From NCBI RefSeq assembly GCF_000975135.1, contig NZ_BBRF01000001.1, positions 744,296 through 808,295 on the forward strand: a stretch of 64,000 bases of DNA, written 5' to 3'. The translations under genes and the position numbers were made by a program. Below the pieces are notes generated by a model, which worked only from the letters and a program-made list of their open reading frames with translations, did not search any database and was not told the origin of the DNA. Shown in pieces: positions 33,090 through 42,163 of this stretch (the stretch's first letter is position 1; the number at the start of each line of letters is the position of its first letter). The stretch is from Demequina aurantiaca (lineage in GTDB: Bacteria; Actinomycetota; Actinomycetes; Actinomycetales; Demequinaceae).

Positions 33090-34562
33090 ATGAACGAACC
33101 AGTCCGGCGCCTCAGCGTCGTCATCCTCGTCATGTTCCTGGTGCTCATGGCGGGTGCGTCGTACATTCAGGTGATCTCCGCGAACGACCTCAATGCCGAC
33201 GGCCGCAACGTCCGCACCCTGTACCGCGAGTTCGGCTCCTTCCGCGGTCCGTTCGTGGTGGACGGCGAGACAGTCGTGAAGTCGGTGCCGGTCGACGACC
33301 CCTTCAACTACCAGCGCACCTACGCGGACGGGCCGCTCTACGCGGCGGCCACCGGGTACTACTCGATTGTTTACGGTCGCTCGGGACTGGAGCAGACGGA
33401 GAACACGCTGCTCAACGGCTCCGACGATGCCCTGTTCTGGAACCGCCTGGGTGACCTGTTCGCGGGACGCGAGCAGGAGGGTGCCTCGGTCTCCATCACG
33501 CTGGACTCCACGCTGCAGCAGGTCGCCACCGAGCAATTGGGCGACCAGCGCGGCGCCGTCGTTGCCATCGACCCCACCACCGGCGCGATCCTCGCCATGG
33601 TCACCTCGCCCACGTATGACCCGGCTGAGCTCGCCGGGCACAACACCGAGCAGGTCAACGAGAACTACCAGAAGCTACTCAACGACCCGACCGGCCCCCT
33701 CGTCAACCGTGCGATCGCCGGCGACACCTACCCCCCGGGCTCGGTCTTCAAACTGGTCGTGTCCGCCGCGGCGCTCGAGTCGGGCTACAAGCCCGACACC
33801 GAGGTCTACGCGCCGCAGGAGTTGGACCTGCCGGGAACATCGGCGACCATGACCAACTATGGCGGCGAGAAGTGCACCTCGGGCGACACGATGACCCTGG
33901 CAGACGCCCTGCGCGTCTCGTGCAACACGGCGTACGCCAACCTCGGCATGTCGCTGGGTTGGGGTGTCATCGAGCGTAAGGCCAAGGAGTTCGGCTGGAC
34001 CGACCAGATCGACATTCCGCTGCGCGCCGCCGCGTCCAACCTGCCCGTGGACCCCGATGAGGCGCAGACCGCCATGGCGTCCATTGGTCAGTACGACGAC
34101 CGCGCCACTCCGCTGCAGATGGCGATGGTCTCCGCGGCGATCGCCAATCAGGGCACCCTGATGAACCCGTACCTTGTGGACACGGTGCGCGCACCCGACC
34201 TCAGCGTCATCCAGAAAACCGAACCCACCGAGTACGGTCAGCCGATGACGCGGTCCGACGCCTCCAAGCTCAGGGACATGATGGTCGGGGTCGTCGACAA
34301 TGGCACCGGCACCCGCGCCCAGATTCCTGGCGTCGAGGTGGCTGGCAAGACCGGAACCGCCGAGACGGGCACCGACGCGCCGCCGCACACGTGGTTCGTG
34401 GGCTTCGCCCCGGCGGACAAGCCCACCATCGCGATTGCGGTACTCGTGGAGAACGGCGGCGATCTGGGCGCGGCGGGCAAGGACCCGACAGGCGGCGTGG
34501 TCGCGGCCCCCATCGCCAAGGCCGTCATGCAGGCCAAGCTCGCCGAGGACGGTGACCTCTGA
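33090..34562 (+). CDS. pbpA: Penicillin-binding protein PbpA (class B transpeptidase)
   Basis: A 490-residue wall transpeptidase with one N-terminal membrane anchor (about 7-29) and an outer transpeptidase domain. The active-site triad is visible: Ser218-x-x-Lys221 in PPGSVFKLV, SCN near 276, and KTGTAE near 421. It partners RodA in lateral or septal wall growth. It starts directly after the rodA stop and overlaps pknA by one base. Confidence 0.95.
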   Translation: MNEPVRRLSVVILVMFLVLMAGASYIQVISANDLNADGRNVRTLYREFGSFRGPFVVDGETVVKSVPVDDPFNYQRTYADGPLYAAATGYYSIVYGRSGLEQTENTLLNGSDDALFWNRLGDLFAGREQEGASVSITLDSTLQQVATEQLGDQRGAVVAIDPTTGAILAMVTSPTYDPAELAGHNTEQVNENYQKLLNDPTGPLVNRAIAGDTYPPGSVFKLVVSAAALESGYKPDTEVYAPQELDLPGTSATMTNYGGEKCTSGDTMTLADALRVSCNTAYANLGMSLGWGVIERKAKEFGWTDQIDIPLRAAASNLPVDPDEAQTAMASIGQYDDRATPLQMAMVSAAIANQGTLMNPYLVDTVRAPDLSVIQKTEPTEYGQPMTRSDASKLRDMMVGVVDNGTGTRAQIPGVEVAGKTGTAETGTDAPPHTWFVGFAPADKPTIAIAVLVENGGDLGAAGKDPTGGVVAAPIAKAVMQAKLAEDGDL

Positions 34563-35572
34563 TGGGTGCACTACAGCCCGGCACGACCCTGGGCGGACGC
34601 TACGTCCTCCGCTCGCTCCTCGCGGTGGGGGGCATGGGCGAGGTCTGGCGCGGTGCCGACAGCGAGCTGGACCGCGAGGTAGCCGTCAAGGTCCTCAAGG
34701 ACGGCGCCGCCAAGAACGACACCTTCCTGAAGCGGTTCCGCAACGAGGCCAAGAACGCCGCGGGTCTGCGCCACCCCAACATCGCCCAGGTCTACGACTA
34801 CGGCGAACTGGACGGCACACCGTATCTCGTCATGGAACTGGTCGAGGGCGAGCCACTGTCCACCATCCTCGAGCGCGAGCGCACGCTGAGCGAACGCCGC
34901 CTCGTCACCGTCCTACGTCACACGTGCAACGGGCTGCAGGCTGCCCACGATGCGGGAGTCATGCACCGCGACATCAAGCCTGGAAATCTGCTGGTTCAGG
35001 AGTACGACATGGTCAAGGTCACTGACTTTGGAGTGTCGCGTGGAATGGACCAGACCACGCTGACGGCGACCGGCATGGTGATGGGCACCGCCCAGTACCT
35101 CGCGCCCGAGCTCGCGCTCGGCAAGGCGGCCACCGCGGCGTCGGATCTGTATGCCGTGGGCATCATCGCCTACGAGTCAGTCGTGGGGCGCCGACCATTC
35201 ACGGCCGCGAGCGCGGTGGACATCGCGATCGCGCAGGTGAACGAGGACGTCCCGCGCCTGCCCACCACGGTGAGCCCCGCGATGGCCAAGGTCATTTACA
35301 ACCTCCTCGAGAAGAATCCGCGCAAGCGCATCAAGACGGCGGCCGAACTGGAGCGCCACCTGGCCTCCTTCACGTTTGAGGAGCCGTCGTTGGACCCGCT
35401 CGAGCTTGATCCCGCCGGGTCCGTGCCCGATGCCGCGGCGGGTTCCGCGGATGACTCACCGTCAACCGTGGCCCCGTCCGAACAACGGCCCGCACCGGCC
35501 CGCGCCATGCCTCCGAGCATTGCCCCCAAGAGTTACCGTCCGCACCCCGAACGGCCCCCGGGGCCGCGATGA
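34562..35572 (+). CDS. pknA: Ser/Thr protein kinase PknA-like, without membrane segment
   Basis: A 336-residue Hanks-type kinase. The catalytic domain (about 12-270) has the glycine-rich loop AVGGMGEVW, AVKVLK, HRDIKPGNLL, DFGVSR and an APEL motif. The last ~65 residues are Pro/Ala/Ser-rich and end in PERPPGPR with no hydrophobic helix. Mycobacterial PknA carries a transmembrane helix and an outer tail after a similar linker, so this version looks cytosolic. Only 65 bp separate its stop from pknB, leaving no room for a lost anchor. Confidence 0.92.
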   Translation: MGALQPGTTLGGRYVLRSLLAVGGMGEVWRGADSELDREVAVKVLKDGAAKNDTFLKRFRNEAKNAAGLRHPNIAQVYDYGELDGTPYLVMELVEGEPLSTILERERTLSERRLVTVLRHTCNGLQAAHDAGVMHRDIKPGNLLVQEYDMVKVTDFGVSRGMDQTTLTATGMVMGTAQYLAPELALGKAATAASDLYAVGIIAYESVVGRRPFTAASAVDIAIAQVNEDVPRLPTTVSPAMAKVIYNLLEKNPRKRIKTAAELERHLASFTFEEPSLDPLELDPAGSVPDAAAGSADDSPSTVAPSEQRPAPARAMPPSIAPKSYRPHPERPPGPR

Positions 35573-35637
35573 CCCTCAACAATGCGACAATGTTCGCGAA
35601 TACTCGAACCCTTAAGCCAGGGATGTAAGGAAGACAC

Positions 35638-37764
35638 ATGAACGACGAACCGAAGATCCTCGCCGGTCGCTACGAGGTCGGCGACCTCATCGGCCGCGGT
35701 GGCATGGCTGAGGTGCACATCGGGTACGACACGCGCCTGGGGCGTACCGTCGCGATCAAAATTCTGCGTCCCGACCTAGCACGCGACCCCTCCTTCCAGA
35801 CCCGCTTCCGCCGCGAGGCCCAGTCCGCGGCCGGCCTGAATCACCCCACCATCGTCGCCGTGTACGACACCGGCGAGGACACGATCGTGGGCGAGAGCGG
35901 CAACCCGCAGGCCGTTCCGTTCATCGTGATGGAGTACGTCGAGGGCCACACCGTGCGCGACATCCTCAAGGGTGACGTCGCCGCTCCCATTGACGAGGCG
36001 GTCGACATTGTCGCGGGCGTGCTCGCCGCACTCGAGTACTCGCACCACGCGGGACTTGTCCACCGTGACATCAAGCCCGCCAACGTCATGCTCACGCCCA
36101 CCGGGGCGGTCAAGGTCATGGACTTTGGCATCGCCCGCGCACTCGCCGATGCTGGCAACACGATGACCCAGACGCAGGCAGTGGTCGGCACGGCTCAGTA
36201 CCTTTCCCCCGAGCAGGCGCGCGGCGAAAACGTCGACGCCCGCTCCGACCTGTATTCCACCGGCTGCCTGCTGTTCGAGTTGCTGACGGGACGCCCGCCG
36301 TTCATCGGCGACTCGCCCGTGTCCGTGGCCTACCAGCACGTTCGCGAGGCACCACCCAAGCCGTCCGACTTCGCATCGGACGTCCCCCCCGAGCTCGACA
36401 CTGTGGTCCTGCACGCCCTCGCCAAGAACCGCGACGAGCGCTACGGCTCCGCCCAGGAGTTCCTCACTGACCTGCGCGGCGTGATGGCCGGCGGGATGCC
36501 CATGGGTGGCATCGCGTTGGGCTCCGCTGCCGCCGGTGCCGGCGTTGCCGGAGTGGCAGCCGCCGCCGCGGTTGCTGGAATGACCAACGAGGAGATCGCG
36601 GATCTGCCCACGCAGCAGATGCCCGCTACCCCCGCTGGGCCGGAGACCGGCGCGACTGCGGTCATGCCCGCCGCTGGACTCGCCGCGGGACCGGCCGCCG
36701 CGCCGTGGGCGGCCGTTGGCCCCGCAAGCGGAGCGCCCACCCCCATGAGCGGCACTGTCGTGGTCGACGACCCCCTGGATGCGGAGGAGGAGCGTCGCGC
36801 CAAGCGCAACCGCTACTTGCTCCTCGGTGGGGCCGCGCTCCTCGCGATCGCATTGATTGTGGCGCTCATCGTCTTCGCGACCAGAGGACCGTCCGAGCCC
36901 GAGGTTGTCACGGTGCAGATGCCGGACATCGTCGGCCTCAGCCAGGCGGACGCGACGGCCAAGCTCACCGAACTGGGCCTCGAGGGTAAGTACGAGCTCG
37001 AGGCGAGCGAGGATGTCGACATTGACACGGTGATCCGCACCGAACCACCTGCTAATTCAGAGCTTGAAGAGGGTGACACGGTCACGGTCTTTATCTCGAG
37101 TGGGCCGGGTGACGCCACCGTACCAAGCGTGCGTGGCCTCACGGAGGCCGAGGCAACCAAGCAGCTTGAGGCGGCCAACCTCGTCGTGGGAGAAACGGTC
37201 GAGGAAGACAACAAGGACTTCGATGAGGGTCGCGTGTTCGAGACCGACCCCGCCGAGGGCACCGATGTTCAGGCCGGCACGACCGTGATCTTGCATGTTT
37301 CGACGGGCAAGGTTGCACTGCCCAACCTGATCGGGCTGCAGGAGGATGACGCTCGCAAGCAGCTCACCGACCTTGGTCTGATCCCCACGGTCACGGACAA
37401 GGAAGACGACTCCAAGCCCGCGGGTGAGGTGCTCGAGCAGAAGCCCGGCGCCGGCGAGGTTGACCGCAACTCCACGGTGGAATTGGTGGTTGCTACCGCA
37501 CCCACCACGACTCCCGTGCCGAACGTCGTGGGTCAGTCCCGCGCGGACGCTGAGCAGGCGCTCGGCGACGCGGGTCTGAAGTCCACGGCCACGGAGGCGA
37601 CGACGGATCAGCAGGCACTCGACGGCAAGGTGGTGACGCAGAACCCCTCTGCGAACACCGAGGTCAAGCCCGGCACCAACGTCGCGATTGTGGTGGGCAA
37701 GTACGTGGCGCCCCAGCCGAACCCGACGCCCACGCCGACACCGTCGGTGACACCCGCTCCATAG
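35638..37764 (+). CDS. pknB: Ser/Thr protein kinase PknB with four PASTA domains
   Basis: A 708-residue receptor kinase that senses peptidoglycan and controls growth and division. The kinase domain (about 10-275) has RGGMAEVH, VAIKIL, HRDIKPANV and DFGIAR. A long Ala/Pro-rich juxtamembrane region, one helix (about 397-420) and four outer PASTA repeats follow, starting at VQMPDIVGLS, VPSVRGLT, LPNLIGLQ and VPNVVGQS. It ends with a Pro-Thr repeat tail. The ATG is preceded by AAGGAAG. A strong hairpin ends the operon downstream. Confidence 0.96.
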   Translation: MNDEPKILAGRYEVGDLIGRGGMAEVHIGYDTRLGRTVAIKILRPDLARDPSFQTRFRREAQSAAGLNHPTIVAVYDTGEDTIVGESGNPQAVPFIVMEYVEGHTVRDILKGDVAAPIDEAVDIVAGVLAALEYSHHAGLVHRDIKPANVMLTPTGAVKVMDFGIARALADAGNTMTQTQAVVGTAQYLSPEQARGENVDARSDLYSTGCLLFELLTGRPPFIGDSPVSVAYQHVREAPPKPSDFASDVPPELDTVVLHALAKNRDERYGSAQEFLTDLRGVMAGGMPMGGIALGSAAAGAGVAGVAAAAAVAGMTNEEIADLPTQQMPATPAGPETGATAVMPAAGLAAGPAAAPWAAVGPASGAPTPMSGTVVVDDPLDAEEERRAKRNRYLLLGGAALLAIALIVALIVFATRGPSEPEVVTVQMPDIVGLSQADATAKLTELGLEGKYELEASEDVDIDTVIRTEPPANSELEEGDTVTVFISSGPGDATVPSVRGLTEAEATKQLEAANLVVGETVEEDNKDFDEGRVFETDPAEGTDVQAGTTVILHVSTGKVALPNLIGLQEDDARKQLTDLGLIPTVTDKEDDSKPAGEVLEQKPGAGEVDRNSTVELVVATAPTTTPVPNVVGQSRADAEQALGDAGLKSTATEATTDQQALDGKVVTQNPSANTEVKPGTNVAIVVGKYVAPQPNPTPTPTPSVTPAP

Positions 37765-37769
37765 CAGTG

Positions 37770-37806
37770 GGCTTGGGTGCCGGCGATGACTGCCGGCACC
37801 CAAGCC
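37770..37806 (+). terminator. Terminator of the fhaA-pknB operon
   Basis: A perfect 15-bp stem (GGCTTGGGTGCCGGC at 37770-37784 with 37792-37806) and a 7-base loop. It begins five bases after the pknB stop and separates the kinase operon from the carotenoid operon. Confidence 0.75.
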
Positions 37807-37856
37807 AGGCCGCCCCAACCCCGCGCGCGGGGAATCAATTCGTGAGCCGCGTTGTC

Positions 37857-37862
37857 TAAACT
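37857..37862 (+). promoter_or_regulatory. -10 element TAAACT of the carotenoid operon
   Basis: TAAACT ends seven bases before ATG 37869. This spacing would give a leaderless crtE mRNA starting at that ATG. The alternative GTG at 37866 would lie upstream of the predicted transcription start. Confidence 0.5.
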
Positions 37863-37868
37863 GTCGTG

Positions 37869-38951
37869 ATGACACCGGTGCGCACTGCTGCCAGCCTTAA
37901 CGAGTTCGTCGAGGCGCAACTCGACGACGTCTCGCGGCTGCTCGCGGACTACGTCACGGACGCGAGTTGTGAGATCCCTGCCGCGGGCGCCGACTATCGG
38001 ACCTTGTGGCAGACCCTGGGCGCGCAGTTCGATGGCGGCAAGAACCTGCGTCCTTCGCTGACGCTCGCCGCGTATGCAGGACTTGGGGGAGACGACCCTG
38101 GCGCCGTGGTCCCCGTTGCCGCAGCCATGGAGATGCTGCACACCGCGATGCTGGTGCATGACGACATCCTTGACCACGACGAGGTGCGCCGTGGGCGCCC
38201 CAATATCGCTGGCACGCGCCGTGCCGCGCTGAGCAATGCCGGCCTGAGCCAGGCGCAGGTCAACGACCACGTGCAGGCCGCAGCCCTGCTCGGGGGAGAC
38301 CTGGCACTGTCCTCGGCGTACGACCTCATCTCCCGCGCATCGCTGCCTGCTCACCACCGCATCGCGTGCCTCGACCTCATCACGGGTGCCATCCGCGCGA
38401 CGATCGCCGGCGAACTGCTCGACATGTACGCAAACGTCACCCCGCCGCGCGACGCCAACTCTCTGTTGATCGCAGAACTCAAGACCGCGACCTACACATT
38501 TGTGGTGCCCCTGCATGCGGGTGCCCAGCTCGCGGGTGCGGACCCCACCATGGTGGGCCACCTGGACAAGATCGGCACGGGACTGGGACTGAGCTTCCAA
38601 CTCGTCGACGACGATCTCGGAGTGTTCGGCGACCCCTCGGTAACAGGCAAGTCTGTGCTGTCTGACCTGCGCGCGGGCAAGCGCACCGAGCTGTTGCGTC
38701 ACGGCTTCGAGCTGGCCGACAGCGCTTCCCTCAAGGTCCTTGCCAAGAGCATCGGCAATCCGGAGCTCGACGACGACGGCGCCGCCCGGGTGCGTGAGAT
38801 TCTCGAGGAGTCCGGCGCCCGCACCAAGGCGCTACGCGTCGCGCGCCAACACGCGCGCGCTGCCCGGCGATTGGCGTCGGAGCGGGTGTCGGCGCCACTA
38901 TCCGGCTACCTCGGCCAGTTGATCGACATTCTCGAGGCACGCACGTCATGA
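37869..38951 (+). CDS. crtE: Geranylgeranyl diphosphate synthase
   Basis: A 360-residue trans-isoprenyl diphosphate synthase that makes C20 GGPP for carotenoids. The first Asp-rich motif is in MLVHDDILDHDEVRRGRP and the second in QLVDDDLGVFGD. GGKNLRPSLTLAAY marks the diphosphate-binding region. ATG 37869 is preferred from the -10 position, with GTG 37866 as alternative. It is the first of six genes, each overlapping the next by 4 bp. Confidence 0.93.
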   Translation: MTPVRTAASLNEFVEAQLDDVSRLLADYVTDASCEIPAAGADYRTLWQTLGAQFDGGKNLRPSLTLAAYAGLGGDDPGAVVPVAAAMEMLHTAMLVHDDILDHDEVRRGRPNIAGTRRAALSNAGLSQAQVNDHVQAAALLGGDLALSSAYDLISRASLPAHHRIACLDLITGAIRATIAGELLDMYANVTPPRDANSLLIAELKTATYTFVVPLHAGAQLAGADPTMVGHLDKIGTGLGLSFQLVDDDLGVFGDPSVTGKSVLSDLRAGKRTELLRHGFELADSASLKVLAKSIGNPELDDDGAARVREILEESGARTKALRVARQHARAARRLASERVSAPLSGYLGQLIDILEARTS

Positions 38952-39841
38952 GCGGTTCCAGACGTCGCGTCGCTCATGACAACGAGACGTCGCTCATTCA
39001 ATACGACGAGGCGGCTCAGGCTGCTGCCGCTCAGGTGATCCGTCGCTACTCCACGTCGTTCGGCGTGGGCGCGCGCATGCTTCCTCGTCCCATGCGCCGG
39101 CACATCGAGTCCATCTACGCGATGGTGCGCATCGCCGACGAGGTGGTCGACACCTACCGCGGCGCCGACGCGGGCGCAGCATTGGATGGCTTCGAGGCCA
39201 CGGTCACCGGGGCCATGGCCGGGCGGTTCTCCACCGATGTGGTCGCTCACGCGTTTGGTGTCACCGCCCGGGCGGTGGGAATCACCACTGCCATGACCGG
39301 GCCATTCTTTGCCTCGATGCGCGCGGATCTGACGGTGGCCGAGCACGATGACGAATCGTTCGCCCGCTATGTGTACGGCTCTGCCGAGGTGGTGGGGGAG
39401 ATGTGCCTGGCCGTCTTCCTCAACACGGAATCCGGCCCGGCCCCACTGCCGAGCGACGCCAGCGAGGGCGCCCGACGCCTGGGTGCCGCGTATCAAAAGG
39501 TGAACTTCCTGCGCGACCTCGCGACGGACGCAGGTGAGTTGGGTCGCTCGTATTTCCCCGGCATCGACGCCGCTACCCTGACCAACACCCAGGTGGCGGA
39601 ACTGGTCGCGGACTGCCGTGCGGACATCGACGCCGCGCGCGCTTGCCTTCCCGCCCTGCCTCGTCGCGCGAGCGTGGCGGTATCGACCACGATCGACATC
39701 TACACCCGGCTGCTCGACACCATCGCCGACACCGACGCCAAGGACCTGGCGCGCCGCCGCGTGCGCGTGCCCAACACCACCAAGCTGGTCTTCGCGGCGC
39801 GCAACACCTGGGACGCCCGCCGAGCGGGGGAGTCCAGATGA
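38948..39841 (+). CDS. crtB: Phytoene synthase
   Basis: A 297-residue enzyme that joins two GGPP molecules head to head into phytoene. It shows the RRYSTSFGVGARMLP start block, RIADEVVDTYRG (first Asp motif), AYQKVNFLRDLATDAGELGRSYFP (second Asp motif, divided by the line of helices) and ARACLPALP. It overlaps crtE and crtI by 4 bp each. Confidence 0.95.
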   Translation: MSGSRRRVAHDNETSLIQYDEAAQAAAAQVIRRYSTSFGVGARMLPRPMRRHIESIYAMVRIADEVVDTYRGADAGAALDGFEATVTGAMAGRFSTDVVAHAFGVTARAVGITTAMTGPFFASMRADLTVAEHDDESFARYVYGSAEVVGEMCLAVFLNTESGPAPLPSDASEGARRLGAAYQKVNFLRDLATDAGELGRSYFPGIDAATLTNTQVAELVADCRADIDAARACLPALPRRASVAVSTTIDIYTRLLDTIADTDAKDLARRRVRVPNTTKLVFAARNTWDARRAGESR

Positions 39842-41523
39842 GCGCCGATGCTGTGAAGGTCGTCATCATCGGCGGTGGAATTGGTGGCCTCGCTACTGCC
39901 GCATTGCTCGCGCGAGGTGGCGCCGAGGTCACGCTGATTGAGCGCAATGCTCAGGTCGGCGGGCGGGCGGGGCGTTTCGAGGTGGACGGCTTCACGTTCG
40001 ACACGGGTCCCAGCTGGTACCTGATGCCCGAGGCCTTCACCCAGTTCTTTGCGCTCATGGGTCGCGACATCAACGACGAGTTGGACCTGATCGACCTCGA
40101 CCCGAGATACCGGGTGTACTTCGAGGGCGCCTCTGCCTCCGATGCCGCGCAACGCCTGGACGTGGTCGCCGACTCCGACGAGAATTACGCGACCTTCAAC
40201 GCGCTGAGCAGGGGCGACGGCGATGCCATGCGTGACTATGCGGCCGAGTCCAAACGCCTCTACGACCTCGCGCTGGAACGATTTCTTTACACGACCTTTG
40301 AGCGCCCCATGTCGGTGGCCAACGCCGCCGTCATGCGTTCGCTACCCAAACTCACCAGCCTGCTGACGCGCTCGCTCGGATCCAAAGTCGCGGCAACCGT
40401 CCGCGACCCTCGGTTGCGGCAGATCCTGGGATTCCACGCGGTGTTCCTGGGCTCGTCGCCGGCCCGCGCACCCTCGCTATTCTCACTGATGAGCCACCTC
40501 GACCTGACCGATGGGGTTCGCTATCCGCGCGGCGGGATGTACGCGCTCATCGAGGCGCTCGAGCGCATGGCCGTCGAGGAGGGCGTGCAGATCCACACGT
40601 CCACGCCGGCGCGGCGCATCGTCGTGGAGTCCAATGGCATTGCCAGCGGCGTCGAGATCGACGGTGGCGAGGTGCTCCCTGCCGACCTGGTGGTGAGCGG
40701 GGCGGACATGCATCACACCGAGACCGAGTTGATCGAGCCGGCCCATCAGTGGCAGCCCGAGCGCAAGTGGAAGGACCGTCAGCCCGGTATCAGCGCTCTG
40801 CTAGTCATGGCGGGAGTCAAGGGCAAACTACCCGAGCTCGCCCACCACACCCTGTTCTTCTCCAAGGATTGGGATGCCAACTTCGAGTCGATTGTCGGCA
40901 AGGGCGAACTCACCCCGCCGTATCCCGCGTCGATCTACGCGTCACGGGTCAGCGCAACCAACCCAGACGCCGCACCTGCGGGCCACGAGAACCTAGTCTT
41001 GCTGGTGCCGTTCCCTGCGGATCCCCACCTGGGGGCGACCGAGCGCAGCCGCGAGGACATGCGCGCCGCAGCGACCAACTACCTCCAGCAGGTGGGGGAC
41101 TGGGCGGGGGTGCCCGACTTAGTCGAGCGCGCCACCATCTACTCCGTCACGACGCCCTCGGATTTCGCCACGGACCTGAACGCATGGAAGGGGTCCGCGC
41201 TGGGCTTCGAGCACACGCTGCGTCAGTCAGCGATGTTCCGCCCCGCCAACGTTTCTGCCACCGTTCCCAACCTGCTGTACGCCGGTTCCTCCACCACCCC
41301 CGGCATCGGCATGCCCATGTGTTTGATCAGCGCTGAACTCGTCGCGAAGCGCCTGCTCGGTGCGACCGGCTCGGAGCCCCTCCGGACCCCAGCGCCACCA
41401 GGCTTCCTGCGTCGCTCAGTACGTGAGGACGTACTGGGCACCATCGTGCGCCAGGGCAAGCCCCCGCGCTCCGCACGTGGCCGACCATCAACGACGCCCC
41501 CGAGCGCGGGGCGCAGCGCATGA
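39838..41523 (+). CDS. crtI: Phytoene desaturase (lycopene-forming)
   Basis: A 561-residue FAD enzyme that desaturates phytoene to lycopene. It has the N-terminal dinucleotide fold VVIIGGGIGGLATAALLARGG split at the Gly-rich turn, GGRAGRFEVDGFTFDTGPSWY, and the C-terminal LYAGSSTTPGIGMPMCLISAEL block of the CrtI family. ATG 39838 overlaps the crtB stop; a longer reading upstream runs out of frame through crtB. The C-terminal ~45 residues are Pro/Arg-rich and longer than usual. Confidence 0.95.
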   Translation: MSADAVKVVIIGGGIGGLATAALLARGGAEVTLIERNAQVGGRAGRFEVDGFTFDTGPSWYLMPEAFTQFFALMGRDINDELDLIDLDPRYRVYFEGASASDAAQRLDVVADSDENYATFNALSRGDGDAMRDYAAESKRLYDLALERFLYTTFERPMSVANAAVMRSLPKLTSLLTRSLGSKVAATVRDPRLRQILGFHAVFLGSSPARAPSLFSLMSHLDLTDGVRYPRGGMYALIEALERMAVEEGVQIHTSTPARRIVVESNGIASGVEIDGGEVLPADLVVSGADMHHTETELIEPAHQWQPERKWKDRQPGISALLVMAGVKGKLPELAHHTLFFSKDWDANFESIVGKGELTPPYPASIYASRVSATNPDAAPAGHENLVLLVPFPADPHLGATERSREDMRAAATNYLQQVGDWAGVPDLVERATIYSVTTPSDFATDLNAWKGSALGFEHTLRQSAMFRPANVSATVPNLLYAGSSTTPGIGMPMCLISAELVAKRLLGATGSEPLRTPAPPGFLRRSVREDVLGTIVRQGKPPRSARGRPSTTPPSAGRSA

Positions 41524-41858
41524 CCTCGTGGCTGTACCTGCTCGGACTGGTGTTCGCCCTCCTGGGGCTGACCACCCTTGACTGGCGATACCGGGTGGCC
41601 CTGTTCGACCAGGCACGTCGTGCGGCGGCCACGATCGGCATCGGCGTCGCATTCTTCCTGGTATGGGACATGATCGGCGTGGGGTTCGGGATCTTCTTCG
41701 TCGGCGATGCCGCCTACCTGACCGGCCTCCGGGTCGCTCCCGAGGTGCCTATCGAGGAGCTGCTGTTCCTCACGCTGCTGTGCTACCAGACGCTACTGCT
41801 GTGGCTTGCCTTCAGTCGGCGTCGCGCCACCACAACGAGGGGGGAGACGACCTCGTGA
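41520..41858 (+). CDS. Lycopene/C50 carotenoid cyclase subunit (CrtYe/CrtYc type)
   Basis: A 112-residue membrane protein with three helices and the heterodimeric cyclase motif PIEELLFL near residue 79. Together with the next gene product it forms a two-subunit cyclase. In corynebacteria and micrococci such pairs close epsilon- or gamma-type rings on C50 flavuxanthin. It overlaps both neighbours by 4 bp. Confidence 0.88.
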   Translation: MTSWLYLLGLVFALLGLTTLDWRYRVALFDQARRAAATIGIGVAFFLVWDMIGVGFGIFFVGDAAYLTGLRVAPEVPIEELLFLTLLCYQTLLLWLAFSRRRATTTRGETTS

Positions 41859-42163
41859 CCTACGTGATCCTCTCCGTCGCGGTTCTCGCCTTGATTGCGC
41901 TCGTGACCGTGCCGACCCTGCGCCGAGCCCCCGCGCGTCCACTGGTGCTTACCGCGCTCGTCTTGATCGCGCTCACCGCGGTATTCGACAACGTCATCGT
42001 GGGCCTCGACATCGTCGCCTATGACGAGCAACTCATCAGTGGCGTCAAACTCTGGTACGCGCCCATCGAGGACTTCGCCTACGCGCTCGGCGCCGTCATG
42101 CTGGTTCCGGCGGTATGGATCTGGCTCGGCAGGACGTCCAAGGCCGGCGGTGAGGCGTCATGA
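41855..42163 (+). CDS. Lycopene/C50 carotenoid cyclase subunit (CrtYf/CrtYd type)
   Basis: A 102-residue membrane protein with three helices, a FDNVIVGLDIVAYD segment near 47 and APIEDFAYAL near 74, the second-subunit cyclase signature. GTG 41855 was chosen because it overlaps the previous stop (GTGA); the longer in-frame reading is a shadow of the upstream gene. It acts as a heterodimer with the preceding protein. Confidence 0.87.
   Translation: MTYVILSVAVLALIALVTVPTLRRAPARPLVLTALVLIALTAVFDNVIVGLDIVAYDEQLISGVKLWYAPIEDFAYALGAVMLVPAVWIWLGRTSKAGGEAS

Noticed and set aside
32081..33454. 457-residue plus-strand open frame
   Set aside because: It is an out-of-frame shadow across rodA and pbpA, rich in Arg/Pro/His, with no recognisable motif.
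37860..37880. LacI operator of the sugar regulon near crtE (TGACACCGGTGCGC)
   Set aside because: Only the left half matches; the right arm lacks TGTCA, and it lies inside the coding sequence.
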